Below are positions 1 through 7,973 of a stretch of 64,000 nt of DNA, in pieces; positions within the stretch are counted from its first letter, which is position 1, and each line of letters starts with the position of its first letter. The position numbers and the translations under genes are program-made. The notes beneath the pieces were generated by a model that saw nothing but the letters and a program-made list of their open reading frames with translations, searched no databases and was not told the DNA's origin. This DNA is from Ranitomeya variabilis. Lineage: Eukaryota > Chordata > Amphibia > Anura > Dendrobatidae. The DNA lies in NCBI RefSeq assembly GCF_051348905.1, contig NC_135238.1, forward strand, positions 92,441,988-92,505,987. Reading direction: 5' to 3'.

Positions 1-36
1 GACACTGAGTTGAAATCTCAGCAGTGCTTTGTTTTC
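1..36 (+). pseudogene. Partial B/C-class tRNA-Thr-like unit at the left edge
   Basis: The window begins in the variable loop and T arm of a degenerate unit. The T loop reads TTGAAAT, the 3' acceptor strand CAGTGCT, and a T4 follows at once. The 5' half lies outside the window. Confidence 0.85.
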
Positions 37-144
37 ATCATCTCAGAAACAAACTTCCTATCTTTTCAATCATTCCTAATGTTTCCTACTTTTGTCCTTG
101 CCGTGGCATTCCTTCTATCTGCCTATTCTGTATCATAAGCATGT

Positions 145-218
145 GGAACTGTGGCTTAGTTGGTTAAAGCGCCTGTCTTGTAAACAGGAGACCCTGAGTT
201 CGAATCTCAGCAGTGCCT
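145..218 (+). pseudogene. tRNA-Thr(UGU) copy with an A3:G70 acceptor mismatch
   Basis: This copy matches the intact class except that the acceptor 5' strand is GGAACTG, leaving A3 opposed to G70. The A box, anticodon arm and T arm (loop TTCGAAT) are complete, so it could still be transcribed and may even be functional. The same variant starts at 12838, 22414, 23663, 25251, 27979 and 31088, each 74 bases long on the + strand. Confidence 0.6.
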
Positions 219-525
219 TGTTTCCATCATTATCTCACAAACTTGCCATGGCTACGTCTCTACTGATAGTGCAATTGTGAGATTAAGAGTTTCTTCTGCA
301 TAAGAAATGAACCAGTGCTCAGGTTTTAATGCATGTGACCCTGTGGCTTAGTTGGTTAAGGCAACTGTCTTGTAAACAAGAGACACTGAGTTGAAATCTC
401 AGCAGTGCTTTGTTTTCATCATCTCAGAAACAAACTTCCTATCTTTTCAATCATTCCTAATGTTTCCTACTTTTGTCCTTGCCGTGGCATTCCTTCTATC
501 TGCCTATTCTGTATCATAAGCATGT

Positions 526-599
526 GGAACTGTGGCTTAGTTGGTTAAAGGGCCTGTCTTGTAAACAAGAGACACTGAGTTGAAATCTCAGCAGTGCTT
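526..599 (+). pseudogene. C-class degenerate tRNA-Thr unit
   Basis: The acceptor is GGAACTG against CAGTGCT, so pair 3:70 is A:G and 1:72 is G:T. The anticodon stem is broken at its outer end (3' strand ACAAG). The T loop TTGAAAT has lost C56 of the B box. A T4 lies just downstream. Identical units follow at exact 189-base spacing, for example at 715, and the class recurs throughout the array. Variants carry AAAGCGCC or CTATC in the anticodon 5' strand. To the right of 42 kb the acceptor is usually GGCACTG. Confidence 0.8.
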
Positions 600-903
600 T
601 GTTTTCATCATCTCAGAAACAAACTTCCTATCTTTTCAATCATTCCTAATGTTTCCTACTTTTGTCCTTGCCGTGGCATTCCTTCTATCTGCCTATTCTG
701 TATCATAAGCATGTGGAACTGTGGCTTAGTTGGTTAAAGGGCCTGTCTTGTAAACAAGAGACACTGAGTTGAAATCTCAGCAGTGCTTTGTTTTCATCAT
801 CTCAGAAACAAACTTCCTATCTTTTCAATCATTCCTAATGTTTCCTACTTTTGTCCTTGCCGTGGCATTCCTTCTATCTGCCTATTCTGTATCATAAGCA
901 TGT

Positions 904-977
904 GGCACTGTGGCTTAGTTGGTTAAAGCACCTGTCTTGTAAACCGGAGACCCTGAGTTCGAATCTCAGCAGTGCCT
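904..977 (+). pseudogene. G-class tRNA-Thr copy with a broken anticodon-stem pair
   Basis: The acceptor stem GGCACTG/CAGTGCC is perfect, but the anticodon 3' strand is ACCGG, putting T29 opposite C41. Position 26 is A. This copy keeps the T loop TTCGAAT. The other copies (starts 2767, 5306, 14882, 26391, 29500, 32609, 37111) have TTCAAAT. The class is usually followed by a D unit with no T4 in between. A tRNA with one central anticodon-stem mismatch might still fold, so pseudogene is a cautious label. Confidence 0.6.
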
Positions 978-1103
978 TGTTTCCATCATCTCACAAACTT
1001 GCCATGGCTACGTCTCTACTGATAGTGCAATTGTGATATTGAGAGTTTCTTCTGCATAAGAAATGAACCAGTGCTCAGGTTTCAATACATGTTGTAAGCA
1101 TGT

Positions 1104-1177
1104 GACCCTGTGGCTTAGTTGGTTAAAGCACCTGTCTTGTAAACGTGAGACCCTGAGTTCAAATCTCAGCAGTGCTT
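1104..1177 (+). pseudogene. D-class degenerate tRNA-Thr unit
   Basis: The acceptor GACCCTG against CAGTGCT has at least two mismatches. The anticodon 3' strand ACGTG gives a mismatch and a wobble. The T loop TTCAAAT keeps C56, so the B box is less damaged than in B and C units. It is preceded by a leader containing ACATGTTGTAAGCATG and followed by a T4 and the short form of spacer 1. D units almost always precede an E, E' or F unit by 142 bases. Because the preceding spacer often lacks a T4, D units often sit at the end of a predicted read-through transcript. Confidence 0.8.
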
Positions 1178-1245
1178 TGTTTTCATCATCTCAGAAACAA
1201 ACCTCCTATCTTTTCTATCATGCCTACTCTGTATCGTAAGCATGT
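1178..1245 (+). repeat. Spacer 1, short form (68 bases)
   Basis: This spacer begins with a T4 a few bases after the D unit and ends in GTATCGTAAGCATGT just before the next tRNA body. It differs from the long form by absence of about 47 internal bases between CTATCTTTT and CTATC, a simple internal deletion or insertion. An intermediate form with TCTATCTGCTTATTCTG precedes intact copies such as those at 7900 and 9991. Confidence 0.85.
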
Positions 1246-1319
1246 GGCGCTGTGGCTTAGTTGGTTAAAGCGCCTGTCTTGTAAACAGGAGACACTGAGT
1301 TTGAATCTCAGCAGTTCTT
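1246..1319 (+). pseudogene. E-class tRNA-Thr unit (T loop TTTGAAT, 3' strand CAGTTCT)
   Basis: The D arm, anticodon arm (CCTGT/ACAGG) and anticodon TGT are intact. C56 of the T loop is T, and the acceptor 3' strand CAGTTCT mismatches at C3:T70. Short-leader copies start at 1246, 3785, 6997, 8907, 11376, 16573, 18483, 20952, 23282, 24681, 27409, 30518, 32954, 34388, 35822, 37456, 38890, 39805, 40139, 42408, 44877, 46576, 47894, 48239, 49165, 49511, 50436, 51739, 54347, 54692, 55618, 55964, 56889, 58192, 60800 and 63065. Long-leader copies start at 40531, 41493, 43962, 45850, 46242, 48820, 50091, 51394, 52698, 53090, 54002, 55273, 56544, 57847, 59151, 59543, 60455, 61570, 61962 and 63646. Many right-hand copies begin GGTGCTG. 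The class becomes dominant right of 40 kb. An automated tRNA finder may score these as low-scoring tRNA-Thr. Confidence 0.75.
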
Positions 1320-1437
1320 TGTTTCCATCATCATCTCACAAATTTACCATGGCTACGTCTCTACTGATAGTGCAATTGTGAGATTAAGAGTTTCTTCTGC
1401 ATAATAAATGAACCAGTGCTCAGGTTTTAATGCATGT

Positions 1438-1511
1438 GACCCTGTGGCTTAGTTGGTTAAGGCGACTGTCTTGTAAACAAGAGACACTGAGTTGAAATCT
1501 CAGCAGTGCTT
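1438..1511 (+). pseudogene. B-class degenerate tRNA-Thr unit
   Basis: The acceptor GACCCTG against CAGTGCT is mismatched at 2:71 and 4:69. The anticodon stem ACTGT/ACAAG has lost its two outer pairs, although the loop still reads CTTGTAA. The T loop TTGAAAT lacks C56. B units follow most spacer-2 modules and precede a long spacer 1. Sub-variants have GGCAAC or GGCGAC at the anticodon 5' strand. A rarer D-loop change to TAGCTGG marks the copies near 12652, 13557 and 22228. Right of 48 kb many have ATATCAGCAGAG in the T arm and acceptor. Confidence 0.8.
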
Positions 1512-1626
1512 TGTTTTCATCATCTCAGAAACAAAATTCCTATCTTTTCAATCATTCCTAATGTTTCCTACTTTTGTCCTTGCCGTGGCATTCCTTCTAT
1601 CTGCATATTCTGTATCATAAGCATGT
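1512..1626 (+). repeat. Spacer 1, long form (about 115 bases)
   Basis: This is the spacer between a B or C unit and the next body. It contains the T4, two further T4 runs (CTATCTTTT and CTACTTTTG), and ends in TGTATCATAAGCATGT. Left of about 48 kb it usually reads AAACTTCC. Right of that it mostly reads AAACTTGC, a useful marker of the right-hand lineage. The AT-rich end just before the tRNA could help place polymerase III, but no canonical upstream element is recognisable. Confidence 0.85.
1514..1517 (+). terminator. T4 RNA polymerase III terminator after a degenerate unit
   Basis: TTTT starts 3 bases past the tRNA-like end. The same placement is seen after the B, C and D units that carry spacer 1, so transcripts of damaged units should stop promptly. 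A shortened version (TTTTATC) occurs near 49979, 51282, 56433 and 57736 and still has four T residues. Confidence 0.7.
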
Positions 1627-1633
1627 GGCACTG

Positions 1634-1645
1634 TGGCTTAGTTGG
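1634..1645 (+). promoter_or_regulatory. A box of the internal polymerase III promoter
   Basis: TGGCTTAGTTGG fits the TRGYNNANNNGG consensus at every fixed position. The same 12 bases persist in nearly all units, intact or damaged. The exceptions are F-class units (CGGTCTAGTTGG) and the few with TAGCTGG or TATTTGG. Confidence 0.85.
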
Positions 1646-1678
1646 TTAAAGCGCCTGTCTTGTAAACAGGAGACCCTG

Positions 1679-1689
1679 AGTTCGAATCT
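1679..1689 (+). promoter_or_regulatory. B box of the internal polymerase III promoter
   Basis: AGTTCGAATCT matches the GGTTCGANNCC consensus except at its first and last bases, which are a paired A-T in place of G-C in the T stem. This core is kept only in intact, GGAACTG and TAACACTG copies. The other classes show GTTGAAATC, GTTCAAATC or GTTTGAATC, so TFIIIC binding is expected to weaken in them. Confidence 0.75.
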
Positions 1690-1771
1690 CAGCAGTGCCT
1701 TGTTTCCATCATTATCTCACAAACTTGCCATGGCTACGTCTCTACTGATAGTGCAATTGTGAGATTAAGAG

Positions 1772-1789
1772 TTTCTTCTGCATAAGAAA
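1772..1789 (+). other. Small hairpin in spacer 2
   Basis: TTTCTT and AAGAAA flank the six-base loop CTGCAT, giving a perfect six-pair stem in the region expected to be transcribed as the 3' trailer of intact copies. It recurs in most spacer-2 modules. Occasional changes break it, such as AATAAATG near 3945 and 28707 and TTTCCTCTG near 32186. No function is known to me. Confidence 0.4.
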
Positions 1790-1805
1790 TGAACCAGTGC
1801 TCAGG

Positions 1806-1809
1806 TTTT
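1806..1809 (+). terminator. First T4 downstream of an intact tRNA-Thr copy
   Basis: This is the earliest run of four T after the tRNA ending at 1700. It implies a 3' trailer of about 105 bases unless shorter T tracts (TTTG, TTTC) act as weak terminators. Confidence 0.5.
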
Positions 1810-2196
1810 AATGTATGTGACCCTGTGGCTTAGTTGGTTAAGGCAACTGTCTTGTAAACAAGAGACACTGAGTTGAAATCTCAGCAGTGCTTTGTTTTCA
1901 TCATCTCAGAAACAAACTTCCTATCTTTTCAATCATTCCTAATGTTTCCTACTTTTGTCCTTGCCGTGGCATTCCTTCTATCTGCCTATTCTGTATCATA
2001 AGCATGTGGAACTGTGGCTTAGTTGGTTAAAGGGCCTGTCTTGTAAACAAGAGACACTGAGTTGAAATCTCAGCAGTGCTTTGTTTTCATCATCTCAGAA
2101 ACAAACTTCCTATCTTTTCAATCATTCCTAATGTTTCCTACTTTTGTCCTTGCCGTGGCATTCCTTCTATCTGCCTATTCTGTATCATAAGCATGT

Positions 2197-2270
2197 AACA
2201 CTGTGGCTTAGTTGGTTAAAGCGCCTGTCTTGTAAACAGGAGACCCTGAGTTCGAATCTCAGCAGTGCCT
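2197..2270 (+). pseudogene. tRNA-Thr copy with the first two acceptor pairs lost
   Basis: The 5' end reads AACACTG in place of GGCACTG, so positions 1 and 2 oppose C72 and C71. All other arms are intact. The same change is found at 4736 and 14312. This traces one founder through the 2,539- and 9,576-base duplications. Confidence 0.75.
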
Positions 2271-3111
2271 TGTTTCCATCATTATCTCACAAACTTGCCA
2301 TGGCTACGTCTCTACTGATAGTGCAATTGTGAGATTAAGAGTTTCTTCTGCATAAGAAATGAACCAGTGCTCAGGTTTTAATGCATGTGACCCTGTGGCT
2401 TAGTTGGTTAAGGCAACTGTCTTGTAAACAAGAGACACTGAGTTGAAATCTCAGCAGTGCTTTGTTTTCATCATCTCAGAAACAAACTTCCTATCTTGTC
2501 AATCATTCCTAATGTTTCCTACTTTTGTCCTTGCCGTGGCATTCCTTCTATCTGCCTATTCTGTATCATAAGCATGTGGAACTGTGGCTTAGTTGGTTAA
2601 AGGGCCTGTCTTGTAAACAAGAGACACTGAGTTGAAATCTCAGCAGTGCTTTGTTTTCATCATCTCAGAAACAAACTTCCTATCTTTTCAATCATTCCTA
2701 ATGTTTCCTACTTTTGTCCTTGCCGTGGCATTCCTTCTATCTGCCTATTCTGTATCATAAGCATGTGGCACTGTGGCTTAGTTGGTTAAAGCACCTGTCT
2801 TGTAAACCGGAGACCCTGAGTTCAAATCTCAGCAGTGCCTTGTTTCCATCATCATCTCACAAACTTGCCATGGCTACGTCTCTACTGATAGTGCAATTGT
2901 GAGATTAAGAGTTTCTTCTGCATAAGAAATGAACCAGTGCTCAGGTTTCAATACATGTTGTAAGCATGTGACCCTGTGGCTTAGTTGGTTAAAGCACCTG
3001 TCTTGTAAACGTGAGACCCTGAGTTCAAATCTCAGCAGTGCTTTGTTTTCATCATCTCAGAAACAAACCTCCTATCTTTTCTATCATGCCTACTCTGTAT
3101 CGTAAGCATGT

Positions 3112-3185
3112 GGCGCTGTGGCTTAGTTGGTTAAAGCGCCTGTCTTGTAAACAGGAGACACTGAGTTTGAATCTCAGCAGTGCCT
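3112..3185 (+). pseudogene. E'-class tRNA-Thr unit (paired acceptor, T56)
   Basis: GGCGCTG pairs with CAGTGCC through one G:T wobble, and the D and anticodon arms are intact. The only clear fault is T loop TTTGAAT, which changes C56, the base that normally contacts G19 and belongs to the B box. It is the best of the damaged classes and could be a low-level functional gene. Copies start at 3112, 5651, 6324, 8237, 10706, 15227, 15900, 17813, 20282, 24008, 26736 and 29845. Those at 8237, 10706, 17813 and 20282 share a variable-loop C to T change. The one at 24008 begins GGTGCTG. Confidence 0.6.
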
Positions 3186-3442
3186 TGTTTCCATCATCTC
3201 ACAAACTTGCCATGGCTACGTCTCTACTGACAGTGCAATTGTGAGATTGAGAGTTTCTTCTGCATAAGAAATGAACCTGTGCTCAGGTTTTAATGCATGT
3301 GACCCTGTGGCTTAGTTGGTTAAGGCGACTGTCTTGTAAACAAGAGACACTGAGTTCAAATCTCAGCAGTGCTTTGTTTTCATCATCTCAGAAACAAACC
3401 TCCTATCTTTTCTATCATACCTACTCTGTATCGTAAGCATGT

Positions 3443-3516
3443 GGCGCTGCGGTCTAGTTGGTTAAAGCGCCTGTGTTGTAAACAAGAGACACTGAGTTTG
3501 AATCTCAGCAGTGCCT
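3443..3516 (+). pseudogene. F-class tRNA-Thr unit with a damaged A box
   Basis: The acceptor GGCGCTG/CAGTGCC still pairs, but the D arm reads GTCT in place of GCTT and base 8 is C, spoiling the A box. The anticodon loop is GTTGTAA, losing C32. The anticodon 3' strand is ACAAG and the T loop TTTGAAT. Copies start at 3443, 5982, 6655, 8565, 11034, 15558, 16231, 18141, 20610, 24339, 27067 and 30176. All sit 331-342 bases from a neighbouring E or E' unit. F is absent right of about 30.3 kb. Confidence 0.8.
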
Positions 3517-4165
3517 TGTTTCCATCACCTCACAAACTTGCCATGGCTACGTCTCTACTGATAGTGCAATTGTGAGTTTAAGAGTTTCTTCTGCATAAGA
3601 AATGAACCAGTGCTCAGGTTTCAATACATGTTGTAAGCATGTGACCCTGTGGCTTAGTTGGTTAAAGCACCTGTCTTGTAAACGTGAGACCCTGAGTTCA
3701 AATCTCAGCAGTGCTTTGTTTTCATCATCTCAGAAACAAACCTCCTATCTTTTCTATCATGCCTACTCTGTATCGTAAGCATGTGGCGCTGTGGCTTAGT
3801 TGGTTAAAGCGCCTGTCTTGTAAACAGGAGACACTGAGTTTGAATCTCAGCAGTTCTTTGTTTCCATCATCATCTCACAAATTTACCATGGCTACGTCTC
3901 TACTGATAGTGCAATTGTGAGATTAAGAGTTTCTTCTGCATAATAAATGAACCAGTGCTCAGGTTTTAATGCATGTGACCCTGTGGCTTAGTTGGTTAAG
4001 GCGACTGTCTTGTAAACAAGAGACACTGAGTTGAAATCTCAGCAGTGCTTTGTTTTCATCATCTCAGAAACAAAATTCCTATCTTTTCAATCATTCCTAA
4101 TGTTTCCTACTTTTGTCCTTGCCGTGGCATTCCTTCTATCTGCATATTCTGTATCATAAGCATGT

Positions 4166-4239
4166 GGCACTGTGGCTTAGTTGGTTAAAGCGCCTGTCTT
4201 GTAAACAGGAGACCCTGAGTTCGAATCTCAGCAGTGCCT
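4166..4239 (+). tRNA. tRNA-Thr (TGT), intact
   Basis: This is the 2,539-base duplicate of the copy at 1627, with the same leader (GCATATTCTG) and an identical 74-base body. The next T4 is at 4345. Confidence 0.88.
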
Positions 4240-5449
4240 TGTTTCCATCATTATCTCACAAACTTGCCATGGCTACGTCTCTACTGATAGTGCAATTGTG
4301 AGATTAAGAGTTTCTTCTGCATAAGAAATGAACCAGTGCTCAGGTTTTAATGTATGTGACCCTGTGGCTTAGTTGGTTAAGGCAACTGTCTTGTAAACAA
4401 GAGACACTGAGTTGAAATCTCAGCAGTGCTTTGTTTTCATCATCTCAGAAACAAACTTCCTATCTTTTCAATCATTCCTAATGTTTCCTACTTTTGTCCT
4501 TGCCGTGGCATTCCTTCTATCTGCCTATTCTGTATCATAAGCATGTGGAACTGTGGCTTAGTTGGTTAAAGGGCCTGTCTTGTAAACAAGAGACACTGAG
4601 TTGAAATCTCAGCAGTGCTTTGTTTTCATCATCTCAGAAACAAACTTCCTATCTTTTCAATCATTCCTAATGTTTCCTACTTTTGTCCTTGCCGTGGCAT
4701 TCCTTCTATCTGCCTATTCTGTATCATAAGCATGTAACACTGTGGCTTAGTTGGTTAAAGCGCCTGTCTTGTAAACAGGAGACCCTGAGTTCGAATCTCA
4801 GCAGTGCCTTGTTTCCATCATTATCTCACAAACTTGCCATGGCTACGTCTCTACTGATAGTGCAATTGTGAGATTAAGAGTTTCTTCTGCATAAGAAATG
4901 AACCAGTGCTCAGGTTTTAATGCATGTGACCCTGTGGCTTAGTTGGTTAAGGCAACTGTCTTGTAAACAAGAGACACTGAGTTGAAATCTCAGCAGTGCT
5001 TTGTTTTCATCATCTCAGAAACAAACTTCCTATCTTGTCAATCATTCCTAATGTTTCCTACTTTTGTCCTTGCCGTGGCATTCCTTCTATCTGCCTATTC
5101 TGTATCATAAGCATGTGGAACTGTGGCTTAGTTGGTTAAAGGGCCTGTCTTGTAAACAAGAGACACTGAGTTGAAATCTCAGCAGTGCTTTGTTTTCATC
5201 ATCTCAGAAACAAACTTCCTATCTTTTCAATCATTCCTAATGTTTCCTACTTTTGTCCTTGCCGTGGCATTCCTTCTATCTGCCTATTCTGTATCATAAG
5301 CATGTGGCACTGTGGCTTAGTTGGTTAAAGCACCTGTCTTGTAAACCGGAGACCCTGAGTTCAAATCTCAGCAGTGCCTTGTTTCCATCATCATCTCACA
5401 AACTTGCCATGGCTACGTCTCTACTGATAGTGCAATTGTGAGATTAAGA

Positions 5450-7060
5450 GTTTCTTCTGCATAAGAAATGAACCAGTGCTCAGGTTTCAATACATGTTGT
5501 AAGCATGTGACCCTGTGGCTTAGTTGGTTAAAGCACCTGTCTTGTAAACGTGAGACCCTGAGTTCAAATCTCAGCAGTGCTTTGTTTTCATCATCTCAGA
5601 AACAAACCTCCTATCTTTTCTATCATGCCTACTCTGTATCGTAAGCATGTGGCGCTGTGGCTTAGTTGGTTAAAGCGCCTGTCTTGTAAACAGGAGACAC
5701 TGAGTTTGAATCTCAGCAGTGCCTTGTTTCCATCATCTCACAAACTTGCCATGGCTACGTCTCTACTGACAGTGCAATTGTGAGATTGAGAGTTTCTTCT
5801 GCATAAGAAATGAACCTGTGCTCAGGTTTTAATGCATGTGACCCTGTGGCTTAGTTGGTTAAGGCGACTGTCTTGTAAACAAGAGACACTGAGTTCAAAT
5901 CTCAGCAGTGCTTTGTTTTCATCATCTCAGAAACAAACCTCCTATCTTTTCTATCATACCTACTCTGTATCGTAAGCATGTGGCGCTGCGGTCTAGTTGG
6001 TTAAAGCGCCTGTGTTGTAAACAAGAGACACTGAGTTTGAATCTCAGCAGTGCCTTGTTTCCATCACCTCACAAACTTGCCATGGCTACGTCTCTACTGA
6101 TAGTGCAATTGTGAGTTTAAGAGTTTCTTCTGCATAAGAAATGAACCAGTGCTCAGGTTTCAATACATGTTGTAAGCATGTGACCCTGTGGCTTAGTTGG
6201 TTAAAGCACCTGTCTTGTAAACGTGAGACCCTGAGTTCAAATCTCAGCAGTGCTTTGTTTTCATCATCTCAGAAACAAACCTCCTATCTTTTCTATCATG
6301 CCTACTCTGTATCGTAAGCATGTGGCGCTGTGGCTTAGTTGGTTAAAGCGCCTGTCTTGTAAACAGGAGACACTGAGTTTGAATCTCAGCAGTGCCTTGT
6401 TTCCATCATCTCACAAACTTGCCATGGCTACGTCTCTACTGACAGTGCAATTGTGAGATTGAGAGTTTCTTCTGCATAAGAAATGAACCTGTGCTCAGGT
6501 TTTAATGCATGTGACCCTGTGGCTTAGTTGGTTAAGGCGACTGTCTTGTAAACAAGAGACACTGAGTTCAAATCTCAGCAGTGCTTTGTTTTCATCATCT
6601 CAGAAACAAACCTCCTATCTTTTCTATCATACCTACTCTGTATCGTAAGCATGTGGCGCTGCGGTCTAGTTGGTTAAAGCGCCTGTGTTGTAAACAAGAG
6701 ACACTGAGTTTGAATCTCAGCAGTGCCTTGTTTCCATCACCTCACAAACTTGCCATGGCTACGTCTCTACTGATAGTGCAATTGTGAGTTTAAGAGTTTC
6801 TTCTGCATAAGAAATGAACCAGTGCTCAGGTTTCAATACATGTTGTAAGCATGTGACCCTGTGGCTTAGTTGGTTAAAGCACCTGTCTTGTAAACGTGAG
6901 ACCCTGAGTTCAAATCTCAGCAGTGCTTTGTTTTCATCATCTCAGAAACAAACCTCCTATCTTTTCTATCATGCCTACTCTGTATCGTAAGCATGTGGCG
7001 CTGTGGCTTAGTTGGTTAAAGCGCCTGTCTTGTAAACAGGAGACACTGAGTTTGAATCTC
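5450..7060. repeat. 673-base repeat of four units, about 2.4 copies
   Basis: The block D, E', B, F recurs at 673-base spacing (E' at 5651 and 6324, then E at 6997 closing the third partial copy). It is duplicated as a block at about 15026-16636. Confidence 0.8.
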
Positions 7061-7377
7061 AGCAGTTCTTTGTTTCCATCATCATCTCACAAATTTACCA
7101 TGGCTACGTCTCTACTGATAGTGCAATTGTGAGATTAAGAGTTTCTTCTGCATAAGAAATGAACCAGTGCTCAGGTTTTAATGCATGTGACCCTGTGGCT
7201 TAGTTGGTTAAGGCAACTGTCTTGTAAACAAGAGACACTGAGTTGAAATCTCAGCAGTGCTTTGTTTTCATCATCTCAGAAACAAACTTCCTATCTTTTC
7301 AATCATTCCTAATGTTTCCTACTTTTGTCCTTGCCGTGGCATTCCTTCTATCTGCCTATTCTGTATCATAAGCATGT

Positions 7378-7451
7378 GGCACTGTGGCTTAGTTGGTTAA
7401 AGCGCCTGTCTTGTAAACAGGAGACCCTGAGTTCGAATCTCAGCAGTGCCT
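7378..7451 (+). tRNA. tRNA-Thr (TGT), intact
   Basis: All stems pair. It lies between two B-class units, with leader GCCTATTCTG and the first downstream T4 at 7557. Confidence 0.88.
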
Positions 7452-7899
7452 TGTTTCCATCATTATCTCACAAACTTGCCATGGCTACGTCTCTACTGAT
7501 AGTGCAATTGTGAGATTAAGAGTTTCTTCTGCATAAGAAATGAACCAGTGCTCAGGTTTTAATGCATGTGACCCTGTGGCTTAGTTGGTTAAGGCGACTG
7601 TCTTGTAAACAAGAGACACTGAGTTGAAATCTCAGCAGTGCTTTGTTTTCATCATCTCAGAAACAAACTTCCTATCTTTTCAATCATTCCTAATGTTTCC
7701 TACTTTTGTCCTTGCCGTGGCATTCCTTCTATCTGCCTATTCTGTATCATAAGCATGTGGAACTGTGGCTTAGTTGGTTAAAGCGCCTGTCTTGTAAACA
7801 AGAGACACTGAGTTGAAATCTCAGCAGTGCTTTGTTTTCATCATCTCAGAAACAAACTTCCTATCTTTTCTATCTGCTTATTCTGTATCGTAAGCATGT

Positions 7900-7973
7900 G
7901 GCACTGTGGCTTAGTTGGTTAAAGCGCCTGTCTTGTAAACAGGAGACCCTGAGTTCGAATCTCAGCAGTGCCT
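7900..7973 (+). tRNA. tRNA-Thr (TGT), intact, predicted read-through into a D unit
   Basis: The body is complete, with the shorter GCTTATTCTG leader. The trailer carries the 11-base deletion and no T4 before the D unit at 8095-8168. The first T4 is at 8171, so the primary transcript is predicted to be a tRNA plus pseudo-tRNA dimer of about 275 bases. Confidence 0.88.

Larger units (their letters stand above)
1627..1700 (+). tRNA. tRNA-Thr (anticodon TGT), intact reference copy
   Basis: The 74 bases fold as a full cloverleaf. The acceptor GGCACTG pairs all seven bases with CAGTGCC. The D stem is GCTT/AAGC, the anticodon stem CCTGT/ACAGG with loop CTTGTAA, the variable loop five bases, and the T stem CTGAG/CTCAG with loop TTCGAAT. 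The discriminator base is T, and CCA is not encoded. Anticodon UGU reads the threonine codon ACA. The D and anticodon arms match vertebrate cytosolic tRNA-Thr as I know it, while the acceptor and T stems are distinctive. The A box is canonical and the B box has a compensated outer pair. There is no T4 until 1806, 106 bases downstream. The upstream unit is a B-class pseudogene with its own terminator. Confidence 0.9.
1701..1818 (+). repeat. Spacer 2 (about 118 bases)
   Basis: This spacer follows intact, E, E', F and G units. Its first 30 bases resemble spacer 1 (TTTCCATCATTATCTCACAAAC beside TTTTCATCATCTCAGAAACAAAC), so the two share an origin near the tRNA end and then diverge. One form ends in GTTTTAATGCATGTG and supplies a distant T4. 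Another ends in GTTTCAATACATG, has none, and leads into a D unit. An 11-base deletion (GTGAGATTAAG directly after TGATA) marks copies after 7900, 9288, 10369 and 11757 and their 9,576-base duplicates. Confidence 0.85.
1045..6390. repeat. 2,539-base higher-order repeat, about 2.1 copies
   Basis: Fourteen tRNA-like units per period recur in the same order (D, E, B, A, B, C, then the TAACACTG copy, B, C, G, D, E', B, F). Copy 1 spans about 1045-3583 and copy 2 begins at about 3584. A third partial copy is cut at the E/E' switch near 6390. The rare TAACACTG unit at 2197 reappears exactly 2,539 bases later at 4736. Confidence 0.85.

Noticed and set aside
1574-1762. Recurrent open reading frames of about 62-78 codons beginning MSLPWHSF, MLCFHHL or MFSSSQK, with an LWLSWLK core
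   Set aside because: They are translations of spacer plus tRNA body. The LWLSWLK core is the D arm and the SCK segment the anticodon loop. Their recurrence follows from the DNA repeat, they have no coding context, and frame conservation is explained by homogenisation.
3443-3516. F-class units as a different tRNA isotype because of the GCGGTCTAGTTGG arm
   Set aside because: The anticodon is still TGT and the rest of the body matches E'. The D stem is mispaired, so a damaged tRNA-Thr is the simpler reading.
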